Assembly: GCF_030709675.1 (NCBI RefSeq)
Contig: NZ_JAUZQD010000003.1
Coordinates: 1-64,000, forward strand
DNA: 64,000 bases
Source of the DNA: Symbioplanes lichenis
GTDB lineage: Bacteria > Actinomycetota > Actinomycetes > Mycobacteriales > Micromonosporaceae
Reading direction: 5' to 3'
This document shows positions 25,726 through 35,422 of the stretch, piece by piece. Positions within the stretch are counted from its first letter, which is position 1. Each line of letters opens with the position of its first letter. The notes beneath the pieces are model-generated. The model saw nothing but the letters and a program-made list of their open reading frames with translations. It made no database searches and was not told the DNA's origin. The translations under genes were made by a program, and so were the position numbers.

Positions 25726-26445
25726 ATGCGAATGTGGTCCGGGGCTTTGCGAGCCGGCGTCGTGGGCGTCGCCGTGGCGGTGCTTGTTGGGTGCGGTGAT
25801 GCAGCCGCCCCGGGAAGCGGGACAAGGTCCGGGTCTCCGGCTGCGGCGGTGTCCGCGGCCGTGATGCCGTCGGTGGCTGCGGAACCCGCTGCGCCGGTGC
25901 GGCGGCCGGATCAGATCCTGGCTGACAACGTCAAGGCTGCCTACTCGGCGTGCAAGGGCTGCGGCGGCGAGCTCAACGCGGACGCCGCTACGGTGCAGAA
26001 GCTGGTCAAGAGGTTGGTGCGCGAACATTCCCAGCACAAGACGTTCCCGCTCAGTGCGGAGAACGCCGAGCAGGCTCTGTACGGGCCGCCCGGCTCGGTG
26101 CCGAAGCTGGCCGGCGCGAATAATCCGCCGCCGGACGTCTCCTTCCGAGACGCGGACGGCGCGGAGGTGTATCGGCGTGAAGTCAAGACCTTCTCCGGTA
26201 CGGCGACGACGTTCGCCAAGCAGTTCGAGGACTACGGCAAGAAGCTCGGGTACCGCGGCGAATTGTACGTGCAGGTGCCGGCCGGTACCGATGTGCGGGC
26301 GCTCATGGACGCGCTGTGGGCGAAAAATACCAGCGACGCCCGGCTGGCGCGATATGCCGATGTCTACGTTGCGTTCCATGATGAGGGCGGTCGGCGCTTG
26401 GGATTGTGGATGATGGGGGCTCGGGGGATGGGGGTTCCGGGTTGA
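25726..26445 (+). CDS. Secreted lipoprotein of unknown function (239 aa)
   Basis: It begins with a lipoprotein signal peptide (MRMWSGALRAGVVGVAVAVL) and a lipobox ending VGCG, so it should be acylated at Cys 23 and anchored outside the membrane. An Ala/Pro-rich linker follows to about residue 60. The globular C-terminal part contains two close Cys (ACKGCGGEL) and an alpha/beta core (DVSFRDADGAEVYRREVK, then YRGELYVQVPAGTDV). The alternating charged strand and E-x-K spacing vaguely recall nuclease-fold toxin domains, without a catalytic motif I can defend. A second small gene follows after 15 bp and may be its partner. Confidence 0.75.
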   Translation: MRMWSGALRAGVVGVAVAVLVGCGDAAAPGSGTRSGSPAAAVSAAVMPSVAAEPAAPVRRPDQILADNVKAAYSACKGCGGELNADAATVQKLVKRLVREHSQHKTFPLSAENAEQALYGPPGSVPKLAGANNPPPDVSFRDADGAEVYRREVKTFSGTATTFAKQFEDYGKKLGYRGELYVQVPAGTDVRALMDALWAKNTSDARLARYADVYVAFHDEGGRRLGLWMMGARGMGVPG

Positions 26446-26460
26446 CGAAGGGGTCATCGG

Positions 26461-27006
26461 ATGAGTGAGTCGGCGTTTCTGATTTGTTCGTGCAATCGGA
26501 TCGGCTGGGGGTTGGGGAAGCCGTTGCGGGAGGCGGACGGGTTGGTGGCGCGGTTCAGTGAGACGCCGGGTGAGACGCCTTCGGAGAAGTCCGCGGTGTT
26601 GTGGAAGGTGTTCGCGGATCATGCCGGGCATCGGCTGCGGGTGGCGCCGGATTGGGACGAGCAGGTGCACGAGCAGATGAGCACTGTGTTGCTGCCGGCG
26701 ATGCTCGATGAAGACGTTACGTACGAGCAGTTTCTGGCGGGTTGGCCGGAGGCCGGCTTCGATGAGCTCGCCGAGGCCGGGTTCGAGGTGCGTGGTGAAG
26801 GCTTTCTGGTGTGCGCGGAGTGCGGGGAGCGGCTGCCGCTCGGGCGGCCGGTGCTTGATCGGGAGTCGGCCGTGCTCTTCTTCCATTCCGGCGGTAAGGG
26901 GGCGGCGCCGAATTCGCATCAGGCCGATGTGAGTGACGCGGCGTGGCGTTTTCTGGCCGAGCACTACGGCCATTCGCTGCGCGCCGAAGTGGATGGACTT
27001 GGCTAG
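26461..27006 (+). CDS. Hypothetical protein with CxxC motif (181 aa)
   Basis: I do not recognise the family. The protein is cytosolic and acidic, with a helical N-terminal half (EKSAVLWKVFADHAGHRLRV) and a C-terminal half with VCAECGERLPLG, a possible zinc knuckle or a structural CxxC, followed by VLFFHSGGKG. It lies 15 bp after the lipoprotein gene on the same strand, so the two are probably co-transcribed. An exported effector with a cytosolic partner is one reading. Confidence 0.65.
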   Translation: MSESAFLICSCNRIGWGLGKPLREADGLVARFSETPGETPSEKSAVLWKVFADHAGHRLRVAPDWDEQVHEQMSTVLLPAMLDEDVTYEQFLAGWPEAGFDELAEAGFEVRGEGFLVCAECGERLPLGRPVLDRESAVLFFHSGGKGAAPNSHQADVSDAAWRFLAEHYGHSLRAEVDGLG

Positions 27007-27016
27007 TCCTCAGAGG

Positions 27017-28430
27017 TTACGCCGCGTCGCTCGTCCCCGGCTCTGTGATCACCCCGTCCAGCAGGTCGTCGATCTCAACCGCGGTCGTATCGGTGTCCGG
27101 AGCGGGCTCGGAGGCGGGGCTCGCAGCTGGCTTGTTGATCCACTCTTCCCACGAGAGATTGTGCTTCTCGGACAGGTAACGAGCACGGTAGAGCCGCGTC
27201 GCGTCCTCGATGGCGGAGCTGAGCATGTTGAAGCTGAGCCCGGCGGCGACGATGCTGCCCGCGATCGGCACGACCTGCGCGAGGCGGGCTTTGGTCAGTC
27301 TCAGCCCGAGCAGCTTGAAGATTTGTGCGATGACGGCGACCAAGGGCTCTTTACCTAACTTCCCCCAGGTCGCGCGGCGCATCATTTGCTGGGTAGGGCG
27401 CGACAGGCTCGCGAGGGCAGCTGTCTTGCTCGTCGACGAGGATGCCATGCTGTAGTTCAGAACGCCCATGAGGAACAGCTCCTCCTCGGGCCTGCGCGGG
27501 TCATAACCATAGTGGACGGCCACCTCGGATACCGCGCGGCCGAGAAGAGCCAGCGAAGCTACGGCATCGCCGGCCACTGCCGTCACGGCGACGGCTGCTG
27601 TTGTGCCGCCGCTCACCGTCGTGCTGACCGTTGCTCCGGTGACCGCGACGGAGGCGAGGCCGGTTCGCCAGGAAGCCGATGCCGTTGGTCAAGGCGCCCG
27701 CGAGGACCGTGCCGCTGCCGACGTACTTGGGCATGTTGCGGTTGTCGGTTTTCTTGGGCGGTTCGGCTGCCTCGAGGTTGGGTTCAGGCTTGGTCAGCGG
27801 CGGTACGGGCTTCCGCTGCTCGCTCATGAAGTCGCCGAACGCCGTCGACGCGTTGACGATGGTCGCGGTGCCGCCGAGCGGTACGGCTTTGAGCGTGGTG
27901 TAGGTCGCGCCGGCCCCGAGACCGAAGGCCAGGGAAGCGGCGGCCGCGCCGCGTTCCTTCCACTTGTCGCCGTCGCGGTTGAGCCCTCCGCTGGGCCAGG
28001 CCCCCGGCATGTTCGCCGTGACATCCTCCTCGACGACCGGCGCGGGTTCTTCGACAACCGGCGGCGATTCTTCGTGGACCTGCGGCGGATCCGGGATGGG
28101 CGGCGGGGTGCGGATGGGCGCGGGCGGCGGGGCCGGGGTGCCCGAGTCCTCGTCCATGATGCGCAAGCTCTCCTGGACGATCGCCGCGAAGGTGGGGTCG
28201 GCCGCGATCTGCTGGGCGAGGGCGGCGTCCACCTCCTCCGGAGCGCGGGCGATGATCTGGTTGACGGCGCTGTTGCCGACCTGGCGCTGCAGGGCGAGGA
28301 GTGCCTGCGGGCCCTGCTGGGCGGGCCGGGCGGGCGGGGCTGCCGAGCGTACGGCCGGGGCCGCCGGACGGGTGTGGGCGTGCTGCGGCACCGCGGACTC
28401 CCCACAGTGGACTCGGCCTCTGTGCCGCAA
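27017..28430 (-). pseudogene. EcsC-domain protein with contractile-injection-type N-terminal motif, split by a frameshift
   Basis: The upstream frame (28430 to about 27663) begins with a Pro/Ala-rich segment and LLALQRQVGNSAVNQIIAR, the repeat-like motif found at the N-termini of many actinobacterial proteins linked to extracellular contractile injection systems (DUF4157-type companions). A Pro-rich linker and PLGGTATIVNASTAFGDFMS follow. The frame is lost after LTNGIGFLAN near 27662 by a one-base shift. The other frame continues GLASVAVTGATVSTTVSGG and then an EcsC domain (EVAVHYGYDPRRPEEELFLM, RLAQVVPIAGSIVAAGLS). Joined, it would be one protein of about 470 residues. The true start may be GTG 28391. 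A sequencing error cannot be excluded. Confidence 0.72.
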
Positions 28431-28520
28431 GATAGGGACGCGGGTGAACGTGGGGTAGCGCCGAGGTTCACGACGTGCTGGACCCCGGCACAGCGACGGG
28501 GCCCAGCTGCGGGAGGATCC

Positions 28521-28883
28521 TCAGAAGGTGGGGTGGCTCTGGGTGTCGCGGACGGTCACCCACTGCCAGACGGTGAACTCGTCCAGGTTGGTCAGCGCGC
28601 CGAAGCGGCTGCTGCCCCCGGAGTCGCCCAGCCCGCCGAAGGGCGCCGGGGTCTCGTCGTTGACGGTCTGGTCGTTGATGTGGATCATGCCGGCGCGCAG
28701 CCGGTCACCGATCGCCTGCGCGAGGGCGGGCGAGCCGGAGTGCACCCCCGCGACCAGCCCGTACGGGGTGCCGTTCGCCAGCCGGACAGCCTCGTCGTCG
28801 TCGTGGAAGGTGGTGATGACGGCGACCGGGCCGAAGATCTCCTCGGCGAAGGCGGGCATGTCCGGGGTGACGCCGTCCAGCAC
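28521..28883 (-). pseudogene. Aldehyde dehydrogenase, C-terminal fragment
   Basis: About 120 residues corresponding to the last quarter of an NAD(P)-dependent aldehyde dehydrogenase: EEIFGPVAVITTFHDDDEAV (the E-x-F-G-P cofactor motif), NGTPYGLVAGVHSG, MIHINDQTVNDETPAPFGG and a C-terminal WQWVTVR. The catalytic Cys and Glu domains are missing. The reading frame continues to about 28889 (TVLDGVTPDM) and then runs directly into a plus-strand LLM oxidoreductase that is also missing its N-terminus. Confidence 0.85.
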
Positions 28884-28885
28884 GG

Positions 28886-29596
28886 TCGGCCATCCTCTCG
28901 CCCGGCCGGGTCTTCCTCGGCGTCGGCACCGGCGAGGCCCTCAACGAGCAGGCCGCCACCGGGCGCTTCGGGCGCTATCCCGAGCGCCGGGCCCGGCTGG
29001 CCGAGGCGATCGATCCGATCAGGGCGGTCTGGAGCGGCAAGCGTGTGTCGTTCCGGGGCACCTACTACCAGACCGAGGACTACAAGTTGTACGACCGCCC
29101 GGCGCGGCCGGTGCCCATCTACGTCGCCGCCAGCGGGCCGAAGAGCGCGTACCTGGCCGGCGAGCGCGGCGACGGGTGGATCACCAGCGCGGCGGACTTC
29201 TCCCGGCCCGAGCTGCAGGAGGCCTTCGCGGCCGGGGCGCGCGCCGCCGGGAAGAACCCGGCCACCATGCCGAAGCTGGTGGAGACCTTCGTCGTGGTCG
29301 GCGGGCGCCGCGAGGCCGAGTACGCCGCTCGCAAGTGGCGCTTCACCGTCGACGCCTTCGGCGACCTGCTCTACCAGCCGGACCCGGTCGACATCCAGCG
29401 CATCGCCGAGCAGCGGTGGACGCTGCCCGAGGTGTACGCGAGCTGGCCGCGCGGCACCGATCCGCAGGTCCACATCGCGGCACTGCAGAAGATCATCGAC
29501 GCCGGCGGCACGCCCATGGTGCATTCGGGGCAGGCCGACCAGCGCCGGGTCATCGACTTCTACGGCGACCGGGTCCTGCCGCACCTGCGCGCCTGA
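28886..29596 (+). pseudogene. F420-dependent LLM-class oxidoreductase, 5'-truncated
   Basis: The frame opens at the junction and reads LSPGRVFLGVGTGEALNE, typical of the F420-dependent glucose-6-phosphate dehydrogenase group. It continues with RPVPIYVAASGPKSAYLA, GERGDGWITS and the C-terminal DRVLPHLRA. About 235 of the usual 330 residues remain; the first F420-binding strands are gone. A GTG at 29045 inside would give only 183 residues. It is broken head to head against the ALDH fragment, so one rearrangement probably removed both 5' ends. Confidence 0.83.
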
Positions 29597-29622
29597 CGGT
29601 CACCGCAGCCGGGCGGCGCCGG

Positions 29623-31077
29623 TCAGCGGACGCCGCCCATCAGGCGCGAGATCGGCCGGGCGCCCAGGGCCAGCGCCGCGCCGAGGACGATCGCGATCAC
29701 GCCGAGGATGCCGAAGTACGGCGTCTCCCAGTCGGCGCTGTAGTAGCCGGCGAGCGTACCGGACAGGGCGGTGCCGAGCGCGACGGACAGGAAGAACAGG
29801 GCGACCATCTGCGTGTGGAACACCCGGGGTGCCAGCTTGGTGGCCAGTGACAGCCCGACCGGGGACAGCAGCAGCTCCGCGACGGTGAACACCAGCAGGA
29901 TGCCGGTGAGGGCGAGCAGCGGCGCACTGTTCGGGCCCCCGCCCGCGAGGGGCAGGAACAGCAGGAAGGCGACGCCCATGACGGCCGTTCCGGCGGCGAA
30001 CTTGATCGGGGTGGACGGCTGGCGGGTGCCCAGCCGCGTCCACAGGGCGGCGAACACGCCGGAGAGCAGGATGATGAAGACCGGGTTGATCGACTGCACC
30101 CAGGACACCGGCATCTCCCAGCCCAGGATCTCCCGGTCGAGACGCTGGTCGGAGTAGACGGTGACGACGGTGAACTGCTGCTGGTAGAGCGACCAGAACG
30201 CGGCGCTGGCCAGGAACATGGGGACGAAGGCGAGCACCCGGCGCCGCTCCTCGCCGGTGATGCGCCGGCTGCTGAGGATGACGACGAAGTAGCAGGCGGC
30301 CGCGGCGGCGCTGAGCACCACGACGATGGTGGAGAGCCGGTCCGCGGCCAGGACGCCGGTGACGGCCAGGACGACGACCAGCGCGACGACGGCGGCGGCG
30401 GCCACAGCCACGCCCGTACGCGCCCGGGCGGGCAGCGGGTTCGGCACCTCGTTCGCGGACGCGGGCAGCCGGCGCCGCCCGAACGCGTACTGTGCCAGGC
30501 CGACGGCCATGCCGACCGCCGCCAGCGCGAAGCCGAGATGGAACCCCGCGTTCTGCTGCAGTAGCCCGGTGAGCAGCGGCCCGGCCAGCGCGCCGAGGTT
30601 GATGCCCAGGTAGAACAGCGAGAACCCGGCGTCGCGCCGCTCGTCGCCGGCCGCGTAGAGGGTGCCGACCAGCGACGTGGCGTTGGCCTTGACCCCGCCG
30701 CTGCCGACGGCGATGAGCACCAGCCCCACGCCGACGCCCGGCAGCCCCGGGAGCACGGCCAGCGCGATGTGCCCGCACATCACCAGCACCGCGCTCAGGA
30801 ACAGCACCCGCTCGGACCCCAGCAGCCGGTCCGCCAGCCACGCGCCGAGGATCGTCGACAGATAGACGGCGCCGCCGTAGGCACCCACGATGCTGGTGGC
30901 GGTCTCCTCCCGGATTCCGAGCCCGCCGTCGGCCGCCGAGTAGTAGAGATAGATCAGCAGGATGCCTTGCATGCCGTAGAACGAGAACCGCTCCCACAGC
31001 TCGACGCCGAACAGGGTGGCCAGGGGACGGGGCTGCCCGAAAAACGTCCGGTCCCGGTCGGTCGCTGTCACGGACAT
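29623..31077 (-). CDS. POT/PTR family proton-coupled oligopeptide transporter
   Basis: 484 residues, 12-14 predicted membrane helices. Family signatures are visible: GVELWERFSFYGMQGILLIY (the E-x-F-x-x-Y-x proton/substrate helix 1), GGVKANATSLVG, and the PTR2 signature FYLGINLGALAGPLLTG. It imports di- or tripeptides, or related compounds, with protons. ATG 31077 was chosen over an upstream ATG because GGGAGG lies five bases before it and the family N-terminus begins there. It is divergent from the Mo-hydroxylase genes across about 95 bp. Confidence 0.92.
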   Translation of the reverse strand: MSVTATDRDRTFFGQPRPLATLFGVELWERFSFYGMQGILLIYLYYSAADGGLGIREETATSIVGAYGGAVYLSTILGAWLADRLLGSERVLFLSAVLVMCGHIALAVLPGLPGVGVGLVLIAVGSGGVKANATSLVGTLYAAGDERRDAGFSLFYLGINLGALAGPLLTGLLQQNAGFHLGFALAAVGMAVGLAQYAFGRRRLPASANEVPNPLPARARTGVAVAAAAVVALVVVLAVTGVLAADRLSTIVVVLSAAAAACYFVVILSSRRITGEERRRVLAFVPMFLASAAFWSLYQQQFTVVTVYSDQRLDREILGWEMPVSWVQSINPVFIILLSGVFAALWTRLGTRQPSTPIKFAAGTAVMGVAFLLFLPLAGGGPNSAPLLALTGILLVFTVAELLLSPVGLSLATKLAPRVFHTQMVALFFLSVALGTALSGTLAGYYSADWETPYFGILGVIAIVLGAALALGARPISRLMGGVR

Positions 31078-31172
31078 GGGGAGCCTCCCGTTGTCGTGCC
31101 GGACTCCTGTCACGTACCCCGGTCGTGGACGACCATGCGTTAGACATCGGCGGGCGGGGGCAGGCCGCTGTC

Positions 31173-33163
31173 ATGAGCAGCGTGATCGGCGCGCGGCTGC
31201 CGCGCCGCGAGGACGAGCGGCTGGTGCGCGGCGCCGGCTGCTATGTCGGTGACCTGCGCGTCGACGGGTGCCTCGAGGCGGTGTTCGCGCGCGGGGATGT
31301 GGCGCACGGCGAGCTGCGAGGCGTGGAGCTGGACGCGGCGCGCCGGGTGCCGGGGGTGACAGCTGCCTGGGCGTACGCGGATCTGCCGTTCCTGCCCGAC
31401 CTGCCGCCGAGAAGGAGTTCGGCGACCCGATCGACCCGGAGGTGTGGCGCCGGGCCGCGGTGGTCGTCGAGGCGTCGTACCGTCAGCAGCTGCTCGCGCA
31501 CACGTCGATCGAGGCCCGCGCGATCCTGGTCCGCCCGGAGGACGACGGTGCGCTGACCATCTGGGTGTCGCACCAGGCGCCGCACCGGCTGCGCCGCGAT
31601 GTCGCCGGGAGTTTCGGGCTGCGCGAGGAGCAGGTGCGCGTCGTCGTGCCCGACGTGGGTGGGGCGTTCGGCGGCAAGAGCGAGACGTGGCCCGAGTACT
31701 TCGCCGTGATCGCGGCGGCGCGGCGGCTGGGCCGGCCGGTGCGCTGGCTCGAGGACCGGGCGGAGGCGCTGACCGGGCCGCCGCACGGGCGCGGGCAGAA
31801 CCAGCGGGTCCGGCTGGCCGCCGGCGCCGACGGGCGCATCCTGGCGTACGAGCTGCACGTCGACGCCGACATCGGCGGCTATCCGCACACCGGGTCGTTC
31901 GTGCCGATGGCGACGTCCATGATGGCCACCGGCGCGTACGCGATCCCGCACGTGCACGTCCGCACCCGCGCGGTGGTGACGAACACCGCGCCCACGGCTC
32001 CCTACCGCGGCGCCGGCCGTCCCGAGGCGGCGTCGGCGATCGAGCGTACGGTCGACCTGCTCGCGCACCGGCTCGGCCTGGACCCGGCGGAGGCGCGGAG
32101 GGTCAACTTCATCACCCCCGATGCCTTCCCGTACGACACCCCGACCGGCTTCACCTACGACAGCGGCGACTACGCGAAGGCCCTCGACGTGGCGCTCGAC
32201 GAGCTCGGCTACGCGGGCTGGCGCACCGAGCAGGCGCGCCGCGCCGCGGCCGGGGAGCCGCCGATCGGCATCGGACTGTGCACCTATGTGGAGCGCTCGG
32301 GAGCGGGTGAGGAGTTCGGCGCGGTCGAGGCGTGCGCCGACGGCAGCTTCGTGGCGCTGTCGGGCTGCTGCTCCACCGGCCAGGGGCACGAGACGTCGTT
32401 CCCGCAGGTCGTCGCCGCCGTGCTGGGCGTGGCGCCGGAGCGGGTGCGCCTGGTCGAGCGGGACACCGCCGTCGTGCCGCGGGGCATCGGCTCGTTCGCC
32501 AGCCGGTCGATGCAGACCGGCGGCGCGGCGCTGCACCGGGCCGCCACCAAGCTGATCGGCGCCGCGCGGCAACGCATCGCCGAACGCTGGGCGGTGCCGG
32601 TCGCCGATGTCACCTACGAGGCGGGCACGCTGCGCGCGGGGGAGCGGTCGGCGACGTTGGCGGACGTGGCGGCGCACGGGGTGCTGCGCGCCGACGAGAC
32701 GTACGCACCGCCGGAGGCGTTTCCCTTCGGCGCGTACGCCGCCGTGGTCGAAGTGGACCCGGAGCTCGGCAACGTCACCGTGCTGCGGCTGGTCGCGGTC
32801 GACGACTACGGCGTGGAGGTCAACCCGCTCATCGTCGACGGGCAGGGCCGCGGCTCGACCGTGCAGGGCCTCGGCCAAGCCCTCTACGAGGACGTGCGCT
32901 ACGACGCCGGCGGGCTGCCACAGACGCGCAGCCTGCTCGACTACCTGATCCCCACGATCTCCGAGCTGCCGCCGACCCGCTTCGCCGAGACGTGCACCCC
33001 GAATCCGAACACGCCGCTGGGTGCCAAGGGCGCCGGTGAGGCGGGTTGCATCGGGGCGCCGCCGGCCATCGTCAACGCGGTCGCCGACGCCCTCGGGCTG
33101 CGCGAGCGGGACACGTTGCAGATGCCGCTGACGCCGTACACCTGCTGGAGTGCCGCCCGATGA
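31173..33163 (+). pseudogene. Xanthine dehydrogenase/CO dehydrogenase-family molybdopterin subunit with internal deletion
   Basis: The N-terminal part (IGARLPRREDERLVRGAGCY, then VPGVTAAWAYADLPFLPDLP) is the start of the hammerhead domain in one frame. At about 31403-31411 the sequence jumps into another frame and to EKEFGDPIDPEVWRRAAVVV, so the rest of the hammerhead domain (about 90 residues expected) is missing. The remaining molybdopterin domain is intact: GGAFGGKSETWPEYFAV, QGHETSFPQVVAAV, and GAKGAGEAGCIGAPPAI with the catalytic Glu. A shorter product could start inside, but a functional enzyme seems unlikely. Its stop overlaps the FAD-subunit start. Confidence 0.82.
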
Positions 33164-34017
33164 AACCCGCACCCTTCGAGTACGTCGCCGCGCGCACCGA
33201 GGACGACGTCGTGGCCGCTCTCACCGACGGGCACACCGAGGTTCTCGCCGGCGGGCAGAGCCTCGTCCTCGAGATGAACTACCGCTCCCGCCGGCCCGCC
33301 CGGCTGGTCGACATCAACCGGGTGCCCGGCTTCGACCGGCTCGCGACCGGCGGCGACGTGCTGCGTGTCGGCCCGCTCGTGCGGCACCGGGCCTTCGAGG
33401 GCGACGCTGTGCCCGGGCCGCTCGGGGTGCTGCTGCGGCGGGTGGTGCGTCACATCGCGCACCCGCCGATCCGCGCCCGCGGCACCATGCTCGGCAGCCT
33501 CGCGTACGCCCACCCCGCCGCCGAGTGGCCGGCGGTGCTCACCGCGCTCGGCGCCGACCTCGAGCTGGCCGGACGGGACGGCCGCCGCACGATCAGCGCC
33601 GGCGACTTCTTCCTCGGCCCGCACACCACTGCCCGCCGCCCCGGGGAGCTGCTCGCCGAGGCGCGCCTGACCCTGCTGCCCGCCGGCACCCGGGTGGGCT
33701 TCGCCGAGCACCGGCGCACCCACGCCAGCTTCGCGCAGCTCGCCGTCCTGGCCGCCGTGACCCTCACCGGCGGGCACGTGTCGGCCGTCCGGGTCGGACT
33801 GGTCAACGCGGCGGACCGCCCGGTGCGCGCCCACCACGCCGAGGCGGCGCTGCTCGGCCGCCCGCTCGACGACGCGGCGATCACGGCCGCCGGGCAGGCC
33901 GCGGGGGCTCAGGACGCCGACCCGCGCGACCAGCCGTACGCCGGCCTCGACTACCAGCGGCACGCCGTCGCCGTGCTCACCCGCCGCGCCCTCGCGCAGG
34001 CCCGGGACGAAGGATGA
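33160..34017 (+). CDS. FAD-binding subunit of Mo-hydroxylase (XdhB/CoxM-type)
   Basis: 285 residues, the medium subunit that relays electrons through FAD. Features: VLAGGQSLVLEMNYRSRRPA, the FAD pyrophosphate loop; LVDINRVPG; and ARGTMLGSLAYAHPAAEWPA, the second flavin loop. Then come EARLTLLPAG and the CO_deh_flav_C-like tail. ATG 33160 overlaps the preceding stop (ATGA) and the gene overlaps the iron-sulfur gene by 4 bp. The order large-medium-small is one of the usual ones. It is intact although its large partner is damaged. Confidence 0.9.
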   Translation: MKPAPFEYVAARTEDDVVAALTDGHTEVLAGGQSLVLEMNYRSRRPARLVDINRVPGFDRLATGGDVLRVGPLVRHRAFEGDAVPGPLGVLLRRVVRHIAHPPIRARGTMLGSLAYAHPAAEWPAVLTALGADLELAGRDGRRTISAGDFFLGPHTTARRPGELLAEARLTLLPAGTRVGFAEHRRTHASFAQLAVLAAVTLTGGHVSAVRVGLVNAADRPVRAHHAEAALLGRPLDDAAITAAGQAAGAQDADPRDQPYAGLDYQRHAVAVLTRRALAQARDEG

Positions 34018-34514
34018 CCACGGTGCATCTCACCGTCAACGGCCGGCCGTACGAGCTGGACGTCGAGCCCCGGCGCACCCTCGCCGACGCCCTGCGCGAG
34101 GACTGCGGCCTCACCGGCACCCACCTCGGCTGCGAGCACGGCGTCTGCGGGGCGTGCACGGTGCTGGTGGACGGCACGGCGGTGCGCTCGTGCCTGATGT
34201 TCGCCGTGCAGTGCGAGGGCGCGCGGATCCGTACCGTCGAAGGTCTGGCCGCGGACGACGGCACCGCGCACCCGCTGCAGGACGCCTTCTCCGCCGAGCA
34301 CGCGCTGCAGTGCGGCTTCTGCACGCCCGGCTTCCTGATGCTGGCGGCCGGCGCCCTCGAGAGCGACCCGGAGATGGTGCGGGACGACGAGCGGCTGCGT
34401 GAGCTGCTGACGTCGAACCTGTGCCGCTGCACCGGCTACGAAGCCATCCGCCGCGCGGTCGAGGCCGCCGGTCAGGTGTCGATGCGCGACACCGGGGCCA
34501 CCACCAGGTCGTGA
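34014..34514 (+). CDS. 2Fe-2S subunit of Mo-hydroxylase (XdhC/CoxS-type)
   Basis: 166 residues. The plant-ferredoxin-like cluster motif is HLGCEHGVCGACTVLVDG with a fourth Cys in RSCLMF. The second, four-helix cluster domain has LQCGFCTPGF and LCRCTGYEAIRRAV. This is the electron-transfer small subunit. It overlaps the FAD subunit by 4 bp. Its 3' end overlaps the convergent CDF exporter gene by about 43 bp. Confidence 0.93.
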   Translation: MTTVHLTVNGRPYELDVEPRRTLADALREDCGLTGTHLGCEHGVCGACTVLVDGTAVRSCLMFAVQCEGARIRTVEGLAADDGTAHPLQDAFSAEHALQCGFCTPGFLMLAAGALESDPEMVRDDERLRELLTSNLCRCTGYEAIRRAVEAAGQVSMRDTGATTRS

Positions 34515-35422
34515 ACGCGCCAGTCGAAGTCGCGGGCGAACCGCTCCAGCGCTTCGAGCCGCTCGACGAGGCGGTCGGTGCCGGGGCTCGGGACCACGAT
34601 CAGCTCCCCGACGAACACGTGACCCTCCTCGCGCAGCCGCAGCCGGGCGTCGGTGATCCAGTCGTGGTCGAGGACGGCGCTCAGCAGCCGGCCGGGCAGG
34701 GGATGCTCGCGGCTGCCGTCGACCACGCGCGGCTTGTTGTCCATCAGGTCGGCGACCGCGCCGCGGGTGGTGCGCACGCCGTCGCGGACGATGTCGGCCC
34801 CGATGATCAGCGCGGCGACCGCGTCGGCCCACCACAGGCCCACAGCGATGCCGGCGATGCCCAGCACGGCCGCGCCCGCGGTCAGCCAGTCGGCCCTGTT
34901 CATCTCCGCGTCGGCGAAGAGCACCTTGTCGTGCAGCTCCCGGGCGATGCGCTGCTTGGCGCGGCCGAGCAGGATCGCCGGCACCATGGTGGCCAGCAGC
35001 ACGACGATCATGAGCCAGCCCAGCCAGAACCGGTGCCCGAGGATCTCGACCAGCCCGATCGGCGGGCGCTCCCGGGCGAGCAGCCGGACGATCGAGTCGT
35101 AGACGACGTACCCGCCCAGCCCGAGCAGCGCCACGGACCCGGCCAGGAAGGCGACGCTGACCGAGCGGTGGTAGCCGTACGGGAAACGGTCGTTGGGTGT
35201 GCGGTTGCGATAGCGGGCGGCGATCAGGAAAGCCGCGGGCGGCACGAGCCCGAGCATGTCCTCGATCCAGGCGGCCTTCATCGCCTGCGACTGCCCGAGC
35301 GTGACGGCCAGCAGCCCGACCGCGGTGGCGAAGAACACGATCGTCCACCACTCGAGGCGGATCGCGCGCCGGTGCAGGGCCGCCTTGTCCGGGGGCAGCT
35401 CGAAGCGGTCGTACATCCTCAT
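34472..35422 (-). CDS. Cation diffusion facilitator family transporter
   Basis: 316 residues, six predicted membrane helices and a soluble C-terminal domain (LDHDWITDARLRLREEGHVF, then ELIVVPSP). AWIEDMLGLVPPAAFLIAAR in helix 2 and DRFPYGYHRSVSVAFLAGS before helix 3 are CDF features. The helix-5 site reads EMNRADWLTAGA rather than the zinc-type H-x-x-x-D, as in the YdfM-like branch whose metal is less certain. Start ATG 35422, with 35416 as alternative; it overlaps the upstream binding-protein gene by 4 bp, an unusual pairing. Confidence 0.85.
   Translation of the reverse strand: MRMYDRFELPPDKAALHRRAIRLEWWTIVFFATAVGLLAVTLGQSQAMKAAWIEDMLGLVPPAAFLIAARYRNRTPNDRFPYGYHRSVSVAFLAGSVALLGLGGYVVYDSIVRLLARERPPIGLVEILGHRFWLGWLMIVVLLATMVPAILLGRAKQRIARELHDKVLFADAEMNRADWLTAGAAVLGIAGIAVGLWWADAVAALIIGADIVRDGVRTTRGAVADLMDNKPRVVDGSREHPLPGRLLSAVLDHDWITDARLRLREEGHVFVGELIVVPSPGTDRLVERLEALERFARDFDWRVHDLVVAPVSRIDT

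Noticed and set aside
31241..33172. Long minus-strand reading frame opposite the Mo-hydroxylase gene
   Set aside because: The translation is Arg/Gly/Asp-rich without motifs; it is a GC-rich shadow of the plus-strand gene, which has clear domain motifs.
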